Positions 1-7,827 of a stretch of 14,404 bases of DNA are shown here, in pieces (position 1 is the first letter of the stretch; the number at the start of each line of letters is the position of its first letter). The translations under genes and the position numbers were made by a program. The notes under the pieces were generated by a model. The model had not been told where the DNA came from and made no database searches. It saw only the letters and a list, made by a program, of their open reading frames with translations. Source of the stretch: an uncultured Eubacterium sp. (GTDB lineage: Bacteria > Bacillota > Clostridia > Lachnospirales > Lachnospiraceae); NCBI GenBank assembly GCA_902475415.1, contig CABRZK010000027.1:1-14404 (forward strand), read 5' to 3'.

Positions 1-41
1 ATAATTTCCCCTTTTGAAAAATCCACACTACTATTTTCCAT
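1..41 (-). CDS. Start of a probable MATE-family efflux transporter (partial)
   Basis: Only the first 13 codons are inside the window, reading MENSSVDFSKGEI. The ATG at 41 is preceded by AAGGAG with 10 nt spacing, a good ribosome binding site. The start overlaps the last 11 bp of the MarR reading frame, so the two genes would be translationally coupled. From memory, an N-terminus of the form 'DFSKG' followed by a hydrophobic helix is common in MATE multidrug exporters of Clostridia, and MarR-MATE gene pairs are frequent. The call therefore rests on context and a short motif. Another transporter type, such as an MFS or ABC exporter, cannot be excluded. Confidence 0.45.
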   Translation of the reverse strand, partial: MENSSVDFSKGEI

Positions 42-483
42 CTCTTTTTTGCTCCTTCGGTACAGTTTCATATAAAAGATTCAAAATTCTTATTACTTCA
101 CAAGCTGCCTGATCCGTCACTTCCTGCAATCCTTTACACCATTCCCGGTGATATTCTGTCACGTAATGCTGTTCCAGTTTCTGTCCTTATTCGGTCAAAT
201 AAAGCAGGATACTTCTGCGATCCTGTTTACCACACCGCTTCTCAACGAGTTGCCTATTTTCTAGCTCATTGATCAGTTTTGTAACACTCGGTGTTGTAAT
301 ATTCAGTGCAGTGCTGACATCACTGACACAACAGGTTCCATCTTTTTTCGTTTTTTCATTAATAGCATTCAACACATGTATATGCCTTGGTTTCATTCCT
401 GCCGGGAGTTCAAGCATACTCTCTGTCACACGTTTGGCAACAAAGCAGGCATCCAGCAATTTCGCCAGCATCTGTTCCGTCAT
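31..483 (-). pseudogene. MarR-family transcriptional regulator, interrupted by an in-frame stop
   Basis: The frame begins at ATG 483 after AGAGGTG (7 nt spacing) and encodes a winged-helix MarR protein. A helix-turn-helix region (CCVSDVSTALNITTPSVTKL, about residues 51-70) is followed by the wing (DRRSILLYLTE, about 88-98). At 187-189 codon 99 is TAA. The same frame then continues without any indel for 51 codons (GQKLEQHY onward) to TAG at 31-33, giving 149 residues in all, a normal MarR length. In this family the wing usually continues LTEKG, so one A-to-T change of an AAA lysine codon explains the stop. The product would lose helices 5-6, which form much of the dimer interface. The gene probably repressed itself and the downstream exporter. 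A sequencing error or a strain-specific mutation are the alternatives. Confidence 0.8.
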
Positions 484-503
484 AATCTTTCACCTCTTTC
501 TTT

Positions 504-522
504 TAATTACTATTAGTAATTA
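504..522. promoter_or_regulatory. Candidate MarR operator, 19-bp perfect palindrome
   Basis: TAATTACTA and TAGTAATTA are perfect inverted arms around a single central T. The site lies 20 bp before the marR ATG, where the minus-strand -10 region should be. A weak -35-like TTTACT sits at 532-537. An AT-rich palindrome of 16-20 bp over the promoter is the usual arrangement for MarR autorepression, so this is the likely binding site. If the repressor is inactivated by its nonsense codon, the site may no longer be occupied by its cognate protein. Confidence 0.6.
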
Positions 523-634
523 TCTCTAGTAAGTAAATTTACCACGCATTTTTACACTATGCAAGTATTTTTTCTACTGTGATTGCATTTTTCTCCATTC
601 ATTCCTGTGATTGATCACTGGATCTCTATCAGAA

Positions 635-664
635 TTGCTAAAAATCGCATTTTCATGTTACAAT
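635..664 (+). promoter_or_regulatory. Candidate promoter of the fliB-like gene
   Basis: TTGCTA at 635-640, an 18-bp spacer and TACAAT at 659-664 preceded by TG (extended -10). Predicted start near 671 gives a leader of about 140 nt before the ATG at 810. The rest of 523-809 shows no other coding sequence. It contains short palindromes such as GTGAT-TG-ATCAC near 607-618 and CAGAATTCTG at 701-710, with no assignable role. Confidence 0.4.
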
Positions 665-809
665 ACCGAAATATAAATGTATTCCGAAACACTTTCCCAG
701 CAGAATTCTGAACAGTCAGACATTCCAGCACAGTATTTCTTAAATAAGTAACAGTGGAAAATGTTTCCGATATTAACAACAAGTATTAATTCTACGAGGA
801 CTAATGATT

Positions 810-1964
810 ATGAATACGTACTATCCAAGTTATTACAAAGATTTTATCTGTATTGCAGATAAATGCCCCATCACCTGCTGCCAGGAATGGAAAATTGCAG
901 TGGACGGCACCACCTATACGCACTGGTGTGAACTCAAACCACCAGCTCATATGCACACAGAATATCAGACTTTATCTGACTATACTTCTTTCAAAGATGA
1001 ACAACGTGTCATCTCCTTAAATTCGATGAAAAAGTGTCCATTTCTTCAGGAAAACAAATTATGCCGACTTGTTCTGACATATGGAGACTGTGTTCTTTCC
1101 AAAACCTGTACGGATTTTCCCCGGGAATACCATACCTTTTCCCATCATATCGAAGGTTCGCTGATGCCAGGTTGTCCTGCCGTTCTCGATCTCTGGCAGG
1201 TTCACCCACTGGTTCAGTTTCCGAAAGTGTCTTTTTCTTCCTCCGTAGATGACACAGAATATATGCTTTTTCAAATTCGTGATAACATGATCACTCTTTT
1301 GCAAAACGAGGCTTATCCCCCGCATCTCGCACTGATGGCCGGTTTTTATATTTTGCTGGAGCTTTCCGATCAGCCTGTGCTGTCGTCTGCACTGCTGAAG
1401 GATTATTTTTCCACAGAAACAATCGCTCAGTTATCTGCCGCCATTTCTCAGACGGAGCTTTCGCAGGAAGATATGCTGTATGAATGTAATGAACTTTTAC
1501 AGGATCTGGCTGTCAATTACCAGAAGGAAGGATTATATGCAGATTTTCTGACACCACTTCTTCAGCTTGCCGCTGAAATATCGGATGGCTCCTGTAATTA
1601 TAATTTGCCGGAAGAATGGAAAACTTTTCACCCGGAATTTAAAAAATATAATCCTCTAATCCGGACATTTCTGTCCAATGAATTTTTCTCTGATCTACTC
1701 CTTCCAGAAGGTGATCTGAGCAGCATGATTCTTCATATGCAATGGATCGGCATGGAATATGCAGCCATCCGCTATGCAATATTTTTATCCTGGCTCTTAT
1801 CCGAAGAAAAAACATTGGATTATGAAACGATCCGTGATGCAATTGTTTTTCTGACACGCATGACCGGATACGAAGATGATGATATCTATGAATATCTGGA
1901 AAACAGTTTTGAATCTTTATATTGGGAATGGGGATATTTTGCAATGATTCTTGCAGATATATAG
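810..1964 (+). CDS. FliB-like Cys-rich putative lysine N-methylase
   Basis: A 384-residue protein starting MNTYYPSYYKDFICIADKCP. The N-terminus carries C14, C19 and the pair C23-C24 followed by W27, and a second Cys set at C76, C85, C94 and C100 ending in TDFPREYHTF. This Cys layout is the hallmark of the FliB family, named after the Salmonella flagellin lysine-N-methylase; the clustered cysteines suggest a metal or Fe-S site. ATG 810 is chosen over ATG 804 because the GAGGA at 796-800 is 9 nt from the former and only 3 nt from the latter. The C-terminal two thirds are helical and featureless. No flagellar genes lie nearby, so the true methyl acceptor is unknown; many Clostridia carry such orphans. 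It is monocistronic, with a terminator behind it. Confidence 0.7.
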   Translation: MNTYYPSYYKDFICIADKCPITCCQEWKIAVDGTTYTHWCELKPPAHMHTEYQTLSDYTSFKDEQRVISLNSMKKCPFLQENKLCRLVLTYGDCVLSKTCTDFPREYHTFSHHIEGSLMPGCPAVLDLWQVHPLVQFPKVSFSSSVDDTEYMLFQIRDNMITLLQNEAYPPHLALMAGFYILLELSDQPVLSSALLKDYFSTETIAQLSAAISQTELSQEDMLYECNELLQDLAVNYQKEGLYADFLTPLLQLAAEISDGSCNYNLPEEWKTFHPEFKKYNPLIRTFLSNEFFSDLLLPEGDLSSMILHMQWIGMEYAAIRYAIFLSWLLSEEKTLDYETIRDAIVFLTRMTGYEDDDIYEYLENSFESLYWEWGYFAMILADI

Positions 1965-2049
1965 CTGCTCAAAATGCCCGACACCGGACACATAAAAATC
2001 GAGCCTCTCTCGTTTCATTTGAACAACAAATAATAAAAACAGACAAAGT

Positions 2050-2245
2050 TTAAGCCCGATCGATTTATTCTCTCTTCGACCGGGCTTTTAATGAATTTCC
2101 TGTAATTTCATTGTCTACACCTTCAACTTTCTCAGATTATAAATAATTACTTATGTTCCTTTTGGACCGTACCTCCTGTTCTTAAATTATGAAATTGTTC
2201 TTCTCATTTCATTGGTCTGTACCTCTGTTTCTTAGTTCTTTTGTT
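2050..2245 (-). ncRNA. Candidate small RNA with three diverged 50-bp repeats
   Basis: Transcription from the promoter at 2252-2280 would run leftwards through about 190 nt that hold no convincing gene. Within it three diverged copies of one unit lie about 50 bp apart, around 2205-2230, 2155-2180 and 2104-2130. Each contains a minus-strand core like GAGGTACAGACCAATGAAAT. The cores look like a ribosome binding site plus start: copy one gives only ATG-AAA-stop, copy two has lost the ATG, and copy three encodes a 7-residue MKLQEIH. Either this is a regulatory RNA or the decayed remains of duplicated gene starts. No known RNA family was recognised. Confidence 0.3.
2052..2089 (+). terminator. Rho-independent terminator after the fliB-like gene
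   Basis: A 12-bp stem with one A/C mismatch (AAGCCCGATCGA, 2052-2063, with TCGACCGGGCTT, 2076-2087), a 12-nt loop and a short TTTT tail. It lies about 90 bp after the stop codon. Read on the minus strand the hairpin has no immediate U-run but meets TTTTT some 17 nt later, so it could also weakly end transcripts coming from the promoter at 2252-2280. Confidence 0.6.
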
Positions 2246-2251
2246 GAGATT

Positions 2252-2280
2252 ATAGTAACTCATCTTACATCTTTTGTCAA
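2252..2280 (-). promoter_or_regulatory. Strong minus-strand promoter in the fliB-J protein gap
   Basis: TTGACA at 2275-2280, a 17-bp spacer and TACTAT at 2252-2257, followed by AAT so that a second TATAAT overlaps at 2249-2254. The predicted start is near 2245. It points away from the J-protein gene, and no protein gene on the minus strand lies ahead of it before the terminator hairpin at 2052-2087. Confidence 0.5.
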
Positions 2281-2316
2281 TACTTTTCTGTTATTTTTAT
2301 ATTTTTATTTTAATTT

Positions 2317-2352
2317 GTCAGTCTTTTTCTTTTATTTAAGAAAAAGACTGAC
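2317..2352. terminator. Perfect 15-bp hairpin at the end of the chaperone operon
   Basis: The arms 2317-2331 and 2338-2352 are exact reverse complements (GTCAGTCTTTTTCTT) around a 6-nt loop, starting 5 bp after the J-protein stop codon. The stem is AT-rich apart from its base, and there is no clean U-run on the minus side; TATTTTTA follows on the plus side. It probably acts as an operon end or 3'-end stabiliser rather than a textbook intrinsic terminator. Confidence 0.45.
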
Positions 2353-2357
2353 TATTT

Positions 2358-3419
2358 TTATCTTCCAGATAATCTCTTTATCTTTTTAATGATAGCGGCA
2401 ATTCCAACTCCGATCAGCCAGACTCCACCTGCAAGAAACAGAAATACAGAAAGCATCGTTCCGTTCCCGGTTCCCATCAGTGGTGCATAAAAATCTCCCA
2501 TCAGAATGATGAATTGAGATATCGTCAATACCAGAGAAACAATCGCCTGAGCAAACAGACTGGAATGATTCTTATACAACTGACGGTATCCAAACACAAG
2601 TAATGCTATAATAATCACTGCTATCGCCAGCAAACTGAAGAAATCTCCGGCCGTGGTCCCCTCTGTCGTGGAACGTGTCCCCGCCCGGATACCAGCCACT
2701 ATACCCGCCAGAACAGTAGCCTTCCAGGCTCCTCCTTTTTTGGGATGCATTCCACGTTTTTCATCCAGCACATAATATAGCTTCGCAGCATCCTCGTACA
2801 TTTCCTTTGGATTCAGTCCACGAAAACGATAGGCTTCAATGATACAGTCATAAATTGCCGGTTTCAAGTTGCTATCTGCCAGAAGATCGGCAAAATATCC
2901 CATAAATACAGGCTGTTTTACGGCATTCTGATACTCCGGTTTTTGAAAAAACTGCTGGAACAATTTCAGCTTATTACAATACTGCGGCTGAAGCAGCATC
3001 TCCATTTCAACCAGTGCCTTCTGAATCAGGTAAATCAGTCGCTGTTCATCTTCGCGATCACTTTCTTCTATGACATCCTCAAAGTCATACTGCTCCCCTG
3101 AAACATCCTCCTGGTCATACTGTTCCCCTGAAACATCCTCCTGGTCTTCTTCTACTGACACATTCCGGCTTTCTGTCTGTTCCATATGCGTCTCGTTATA
3201 TACAGATAAATCTCCGTTTTCCTCATGTTCCGTCTTTCGACTTCCCTGTCCCCGATTTCTTCTGCGCAATACAGAATACGCTTCATGTATCTGTTGAAAT
3301 TCATCCGGATATTCCTCCGGATGATATGTTTTAGATAATGTAGCATACGCTTCCTTAATTTCTTCCTGCGAACTGCCCGGTGCTACATGTAAAACAGCAT
3401 AAGCTTCTGTCTCATTCAT
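2358..3419 (-). CDS. Membrane-anchored J-domain co-chaperone with an HPE motif
   Basis: 353 residues. Residues 3-54 form a short J-domain (AYAVLHVAP, EEIKEAYATLSKTYH, FQQIHEAYSVL), but the canonical HPD that triggers Hsp70 ATP hydrolysis reads H33-P34-E35. Residues 60-125 are an acidic, low-complexity linker holding two tandem copies of QEDVSGEQYD. A helical region follows (125-222), then three hydrophobic segments (about 259-278, 288-308, 322-344) and a basic end KKIKRLSGR, so the J-domain is tethered to the membrane and faces the cytosol. The ATG at 3419 follows GGAGGAGAG. The gene lies 43 bp after the Hsp70 gene and is presumably its partner. In E. coli HscC works with the C-terminally membrane-anchored J-proteins DjlB and DjlC, a similar layout. 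Confidence 0.75.
   Translation of the reverse strand: MNETEAYAVLHVAPGSSQEEIKEAYATLSKTYHPEEYPDEFQQIHEAYSVLRRRNRGQGSRKTEHEENGDLSVYNETHMEQTESRNVSVEEDQEDVSGEQYDQEDVSGEQYDFEDVIEESDREDEQRLIYLIQKALVEMEMLLQPQYCNKLKLFQQFFQKPEYQNAVKQPVFMGYFADLLADSNLKPAIYDCIIEAYRFRGLNPKEMYEDAAKLYYVLDEKRGMHPKKGGAWKATVLAGIVAGIRAGTRSTTEGTTAGDFFSLLAIAVIIIALLVFGYRQLYKNHSSLFAQAIVSLVLTISQFIILMGDFYAPLMGTGNGTMLSVFLFLAGGVWLIGVGIAAIIKKIKRLSGR
3084..3143 (-). repeat. Two tandem 30-bp in-frame repeats in the J-protein linker
   Basis: Copies 3084-3113 and 3114-3143 differ at one base (C3093 versus T3123). They encode two copies of a 10-residue acidic unit, QEDVSGEQYD, and the residues just after (FEDVIEESD) look like a diverged third. 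The high identity suggests a recent duplication, and the copy number may vary between strains. Confidence 0.85.
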
Positions 3420-3462
3420 AACTCATCTCTCCTCCAAAACTCATGTATCTTTCAAAATTCTT

Positions 3463-5190
3463 TTAATCCCCGTCGTCCTCTTCATCCCAATCCGGGAATT
3501 CCAATTTTCCCCAAAAAGGATCATAAGATTCCATATATTCCATTGCCTGTTCCAGGTATTCCCGATAGCGCCTGATCGGGCGCGGATCCTGCCTGGACAG
3601 AAGCGCTTCAAAATTGCGGATATAATACATGATTCTGTCTCTGGTTTCCGGCAATGCCTCTTCATACAATGCTTTCAATTTTTCCAACACCAGTTGGTTT
3701 TCTGTCATATCTTTCGGATGAACCTTCAATTTTTCAAGCTGCTGCATGCGTTTTTTCAGTTCTCTTTCATCCATATTCTGAGATATCACTTTCGATATTT
3801 TCTTTCCCGTGGATACAACCGTTGCTTCCGCTTCCAAAATACCGTTAATATCATAGGTAAAACGAACCTCTACGGACTCTTCCCCCTGTTTTTTCGCTGG
3901 AATCGGAACAATCAGACGTCCAAGAGAAATATTGTCTTCTGCATAGGGTTCTTCCCCCTGTAAAATATCAATCGTAACGGATTTCTGATAATCAGTTACT
4001 GTATAAAAACGCTGTGCACGCGAGCAGGGCAACACCGTATTCCGCTCAATGATAGCGCTCATATACGAATGGGAAGGATCTGTCGCATTGTGTACCCCTG
4101 TACCAAGCGTAAATGGACATATATCTGTCAGAATATAGTCCCGCACTTCTGCTTTTCGTTCCATAACGCCACATACAATTCCGAGGCCGCGGGCAATCAG
4201 CTGATCACTGAATCCGGTGACCATTGGTGTCTGATCAAACAACTGTTCCATATAAGACTGTACCAGAGACATTTTTCCTGAGCCACCAGCCAGAATCACC
4301 GCATCTATTTCTTCCAGTTCAACCCGGCTGTCACGCAATGCATGTTTCAACACATTCTGAATTCTTTTCCATACTGCAGAGCTCTCCCGCATCACACGCT
4401 CATTGGTATAAGTACTCTGATATGTCTGACCGTCAATCACAGCCGTCATCTTTACTTCATGTTCTGCCGACAACGCAATCTTACATTTTTCCGCCTGCCT
4501 CAACAGGATTGCATACGCCGTTTCGCTGAGATTTTTTCGAGACAGCTGATGCTCTTTTAAGAAACCTTCCGCAATTGCTTCATTAAAATCATCGCCGCCC
4601 AGATGATTATCCCCGGAAACCGCCAGAATCTCCACCATCGTGTCAAAACAGTCCACGATAGAAACATCCAGGGTTCCACCACCGAAATCAAACACCAGAA
4701 AAAGCTGTTCTGACTGCGTATCAAAATATGATGCCAGTGCAGCAGCACTGGGTTCATTGACAATTCTTCTGACGTTTACTCCTGCCAGTGCCCCGGCGCG
4801 TTTCGTCGCAACACGCTGTTTATCGTGAAAATACGCCGGAACAGAAATGATGACATCCTCAATCTCTTCCCCAAGATAAGATTTAGCATCTGCCACAATA
4901 GAACTGACAATAAATCCAGAAAGTTCTTCCGGTAAAAAAGTCTTTCCTCCAAGCGTATATTTCTGTTCTGTTCCCATATTTTTCTTGAAAGAAGCTGCCG
5001 TAGTCTCAGGATGTGTAATCAGTCTTTCCCTTGCGATCTGACCGGTCACAACTGTCCCGTCTTCCATTACGCTCACAACACTCGGCGTAAGAAATGAGCC
5101 AAAACGATTGGGGATTAACTCAACTTTTCCATTTCTGTAAACAGCCCCCAGTGAATTCGTCGTTCCAAGGTCTATTCCCAAAATTGCCAT
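3463..5190 (-). CDS. HscC-like Hsp70 chaperone
   Basis: 575 residues from ATG 5190, chosen because AAGGAG lies 10 nt ahead and the family N-terminus MAILGIDLGTTNS starts there; an in-frame ATG at 5229 would add 13 atypical residues. The ATPase domain shows DLGTTNS (7-13), a Lys-rich SFKKNMGT (67-74), VNEPSAAALASYF (144-156), the phosphate-2 loop VFDFGGGTLDVSI (166-178) and the adenosine motif AGGSGKM (301-307). The substrate-binding domain covers about 355-465, then comes a short helical lid and an acidic tail DWDEEDDGD. It is shorter than DnaK (about 610-640) and closer to HscC (about 560). It is an accessory chaperone rather than the housekeeping DnaK: no grpE or hrcA lies near, and it is followed by its own J-protein. 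Confidence 0.88.
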   Translation of the reverse strand: MAILGIDLGTTNSLGAVYRNGKVELIPNRFGSFLTPSVVSVMEDGTVVTGQIARERLITHPETTAASFKKNMGTEQKYTLGGKTFLPEELSGFIVSSIVADAKSYLGEEIEDVIISVPAYFHDKQRVATKRAGALAGVNVRRIVNEPSAAALASYFDTQSEQLFLVFDFGGGTLDVSIVDCFDTMVEILAVSGDNHLGGDDFNEAIAEGFLKEHQLSRKNLSETAYAILLRQAEKCKIALSAEHEVKMTAVIDGQTYQSTYTNERVMRESSAVWKRIQNVLKHALRDSRVELEEIDAVILAGGSGKMSLVQSYMEQLFDQTPMVTGFSDQLIARGLGIVCGVMERKAEVRDYILTDICPFTLGTGVHNATDPSHSYMSAIIERNTVLPCSRAQRFYTVTDYQKSVTIDILQGEEPYAEDNISLGRLIVPIPAKKQGEESVEVRFTYDINGILEAEATVVSTGKKISKVISQNMDERELKKRMQQLEKLKVHPKDMTENQLVLEKLKALYEEALPETRDRIMYYIRNFEALLSRQDPRPIRRYREYLEQAMEYMESYDPFWGKLEFPDWDEEDDGD

Positions 5191-5230
5191 ATCTGTGCTT
5201 CTCCTTAAATTTCGATTTTTGAAATACAAA

Positions 5231-7795
5231 TTAATTCTTCGTTCCCTTCAGGCATTGTCTCATCATCCGATACAATTTCTGAATATCCAGTGGTTTCGAT
5301 AAATGCTCATTCATCCCGGCCTCTTTGCATCTTCTGATATCCTCAGCAAATGCATTGGCTGTCATCGCAATAATTGGGATCTTCTTCGCATCTGAACGTG
5401 AATCTTCACGAATCCGTCTTGTCGCCTGCAATCCATCCATTCGTGGCATCATAATATCCATCAATATTGCATCAAAGTTTTTCTCCGGCATTTTTTTCCA
5501 TAAATCCACTGCTTCCTGACCATCATGTGCGATCCAGACTTTTGCTCCTGCATCTTCCAGAATAAATCTGGCAATTTCAATATTCAGTTCATTATCTTCT
5601 GCCAGGAGAATGTTCATTCCCTCTAACCGAATCGGCTGTTCAGGCAGCTTCTCCGGAAACTCTGTATCTGCTTCTTCACATATCTCAAATGGTATATCTA
5701 CATAAAATACAGAGCCAACATTTTCCTCACTCTCTACTTTTATCGTTCCACCCATCAGATCCACAATCTCTTTTGTAATTGCCATGCCCAGACCGGTTCC
5801 CTGATAATTCGTTCCTGCATCCGGATGTTCTCTGGAAAATGGTTCAAAAATATGCTGTAAAAACTCCTGGCTCATGCCAATTCCTGTATCTACAATTTTC
5901 AACGCAAACCGGGAATGATTCTGATCGATCGGTAGTTCATTCAGCCACACCTCCACTGTTCCACCCGGTTTATTATATTTCACCGCATTCGTCAAAATAT
6001 TGAGCAGAATACGTTGGACATGTAATGGACTTCCCACCAGATTTCGATGCATGATTTCCACATGTGGTCCCAGCAACTTCACCTGATGTTCCAGAGCCAT
6101 TATGTGAATTGGTGAGCAATTGTTATTCAGCACATTTTTTATATCAAACTTTTCATATGTCAGCTCTGTTTTTCCACTTTCCAGGCGGCTCATATCCAAT
6201 ACATCATTGATCAGCATTTCCAGCTGTTTTCCAGCCTGATCGATTTTCACCAGAGCGTCCCTGACACGCTTTTTATCATCAATGCACTTTTGTGCTATTT
6301 TGGACATACCCATAATTCCATTCATCGGCGTCCGAATATCATGAGACATGCGCGCTAAAAATTCAGTCTTGGCTACATTTGCACGTTTTGCTTCTTCGTA
6401 TGCCTCTGAGAGCAGTTTCTGTGCATTCAGTTCCTTACGTTTTTCTTCATCAATTCGCTGAATACCAATCATAATCTTCTGCGGTTTTGCACCTGGCTGG
6501 CAATCTTCCGGTACTGCAATAATCCGACACCATCCCATGATTGTATCCCGGAAGTCTCTGCTGACACTCGTTTCTTTCTGCAAACGTTCTGACAGTTTAT
6601 CCAGATCATAAAACTGTCTCATTTCCTCTTGGTCTTCTTTTTCCACACATTCTGCTATCACATTGTCAATTGCGGTTCTTGCGTCATATTCTGCCTTTTC
6701 TGCCGGGTGATTCAATTCTTCCGCCTGACGGATTATTTTTAATGTTTTTTTCACCAGATCATATAACCAGACTACCTGATAACTGCTGCTGATCGCCTCA
6801 ATCACAGAATACTGCTCCCGCAATTTTTCTTTGTGCACTTCTTCTGCTGTCTGCTGCACGGTAATGTCCTGATGATAACCACGAATTTTTATTCCACTTT
6901 CATAATTGTAATCACGCACTCCGCCACAGCGAATATACATCTGCCCCTTCGTCGGATGTTGCCATTTATATATAATCTCCGCTCTGCCTTCCGATTTTAT
7001 CTGCTTCAGATAAGCATTTGCAGCCTCTTTCTCTTCTTCCGGAACACCTGCAATCCACTTGTTGTACCGCTCTTCCGCACTGAGTAATTCCGTTGTTCCG
7101 AGCAGGCGGTTCATTGTTTTATCTGCATACAGACGTGGCTCTCTGTCATTTTTAAATACAAGTGTCCACATTCCCATGTCTGTCCCAGCCAGCATGTCTT
7201 CTATTTCGTTATGAATTTGTCTGCGCTGCATTTCCGCATGCAAAAGTGCAGAGTTTCGCTCATCATATGCTTTTCTGATATCTTCTCCGGCTTTCCATAT
7301 ATAGTAACTTTTTTCTGTAAAAGACTTTACCATAGAGTCCAGGAGCGCATATGCACTGTCTACATTCTCTTTTTTCTTCTTTTCACTGTTTGCGATCAAT
7401 TGGCGTGTCTTTTTTTCTGAAATTCCAATTTTTTTCAAATTTGCACATACCGTGCTATCCGGAATTTCTTCCAGCAATGTCTGACCAGCTACTATTTTTC
7501 CTAAAAATATACCATCTGGTAAAATCAGAGGCACTACAAAATGGCAGGCACCCGCATAACAAATTTCTACTCCCTGTGTCACGGAATCCATGCATGCACA
7601 ACAGGCCTCATATCCAGCATTACTGTTCAGAATTTTCCAGCAAAACAATGACTTTCCCCAACATTTCAGCGTTTCTTTCCCTTTATTATCTGTCAGTATA
7701 GCAGACATTCCCGTGGCGTTGCTCCAGTCTTCTACCATCTTATAAAATTGTGATACATCACAAATATCTGCCAGTTGCAGATTGGTATGTTCCAT
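5231..7795 (-). CDS. PocR-domain hybrid sensor histidine kinase with receiver
   Basis: 854 residues from ATG 7795 (GAGGGG 8 nt upstream; an in-frame TTG at 7816 would place that site inside the gene). Residues 5-165 match the PocR ligand-binding fold, with FC at 51-52, the Cys cluster 65-68, C79, C84 and a G-x-I-x-x-GQ segment near 99-105. Two PAS-like regions follow (about 200-315 and 330-450) and a coiled linker. The kinase core has phospho-acceptor H485 in MSHDIRTPMNG, N-box N603, G1 DTGIGM (636-641) and G2 GTGLGMAI. The C-terminal receiver has E733-D734, phospho-Asp D780, T812 and K834. No transmembrane segment or DNA-binding output is visible, so it senses a cytoplasmic signal and needs a downstream partner, not found here. 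It lies 32 bp after the flavoprotein gene and 40 bp before the Hsp70 start. Confidence 0.88.
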   Translation of the reverse strand: MEHTNLQLADICDVSQFYKMVEDWSNATGMSAILTDNKGKETLKCWGKSLFCWKILNSNAGYEACCACMDSVTQGVEICYAGACHFVVPLILPDGIFLGKIVAGQTLLEEIPDSTVCANLKKIGISEKKTRQLIANSEKKKKENVDSAYALLDSMVKSFTEKSYYIWKAGEDIRKAYDERNSALLHAEMQRRQIHNEIEDMLAGTDMGMWTLVFKNDREPRLYADKTMNRLLGTTELLSAEERYNKWIAGVPEEEKEAANAYLKQIKSEGRAEIIYKWQHPTKGQMYIRCGGVRDYNYESGIKIRGYHQDITVQQTAEEVHKEKLREQYSVIEAISSSYQVVWLYDLVKKTLKIIRQAEELNHPAEKAEYDARTAIDNVIAECVEKEDQEEMRQFYDLDKLSERLQKETSVSRDFRDTIMGWCRIIAVPEDCQPGAKPQKIMIGIQRIDEEKRKELNAQKLLSEAYEEAKRANVAKTEFLARMSHDIRTPMNGIMGMSKIAQKCIDDKKRVRDALVKIDQAGKQLEMLINDVLDMSRLESGKTELTYEKFDIKNVLNNNCSPIHIMALEHQVKLLGPHVEIMHRNLVGSPLHVQRILLNILTNAVKYNKPGGTVEVWLNELPIDQNHSRFALKIVDTGIGMSQEFLQHIFEPFSREHPDAGTNYQGTGLGMAITKEIVDLMGGTIKVESEENVGSVFYVDIPFEICEEADTEFPEKLPEQPIRLEGMNILLAEDNELNIEIARFILEDAGAKVWIAHDGQEAVDLWKKMPEKNFDAILMDIMMPRMDGLQATRRIREDSRSDAKKIPIIAMTANAFAEDIRRCKEAGMNEHLSKPLDIQKLYRMMRQCLKGTKN

Positions 7796-7827
7796 TTTTG
7801 CTACCCCTCTTATCAATTTTACGTGCT

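Noticed and set aside
2189..2389. 66-codon plus-strand ORF rich in Phe, Leu and Ser
   Set aside because: It is the translation of a T-rich stretch containing the hairpin at 2317-2352 and runs into the J-protein gene on the opposite strand. It has no ribosome binding site.
5191..5229. Longer Hsp70 start at ATG 5229
   Set aside because: The 13 extra residues do not fit the Hsp70 N-terminus, and AAGGAG is placed for the ATG at 5190.
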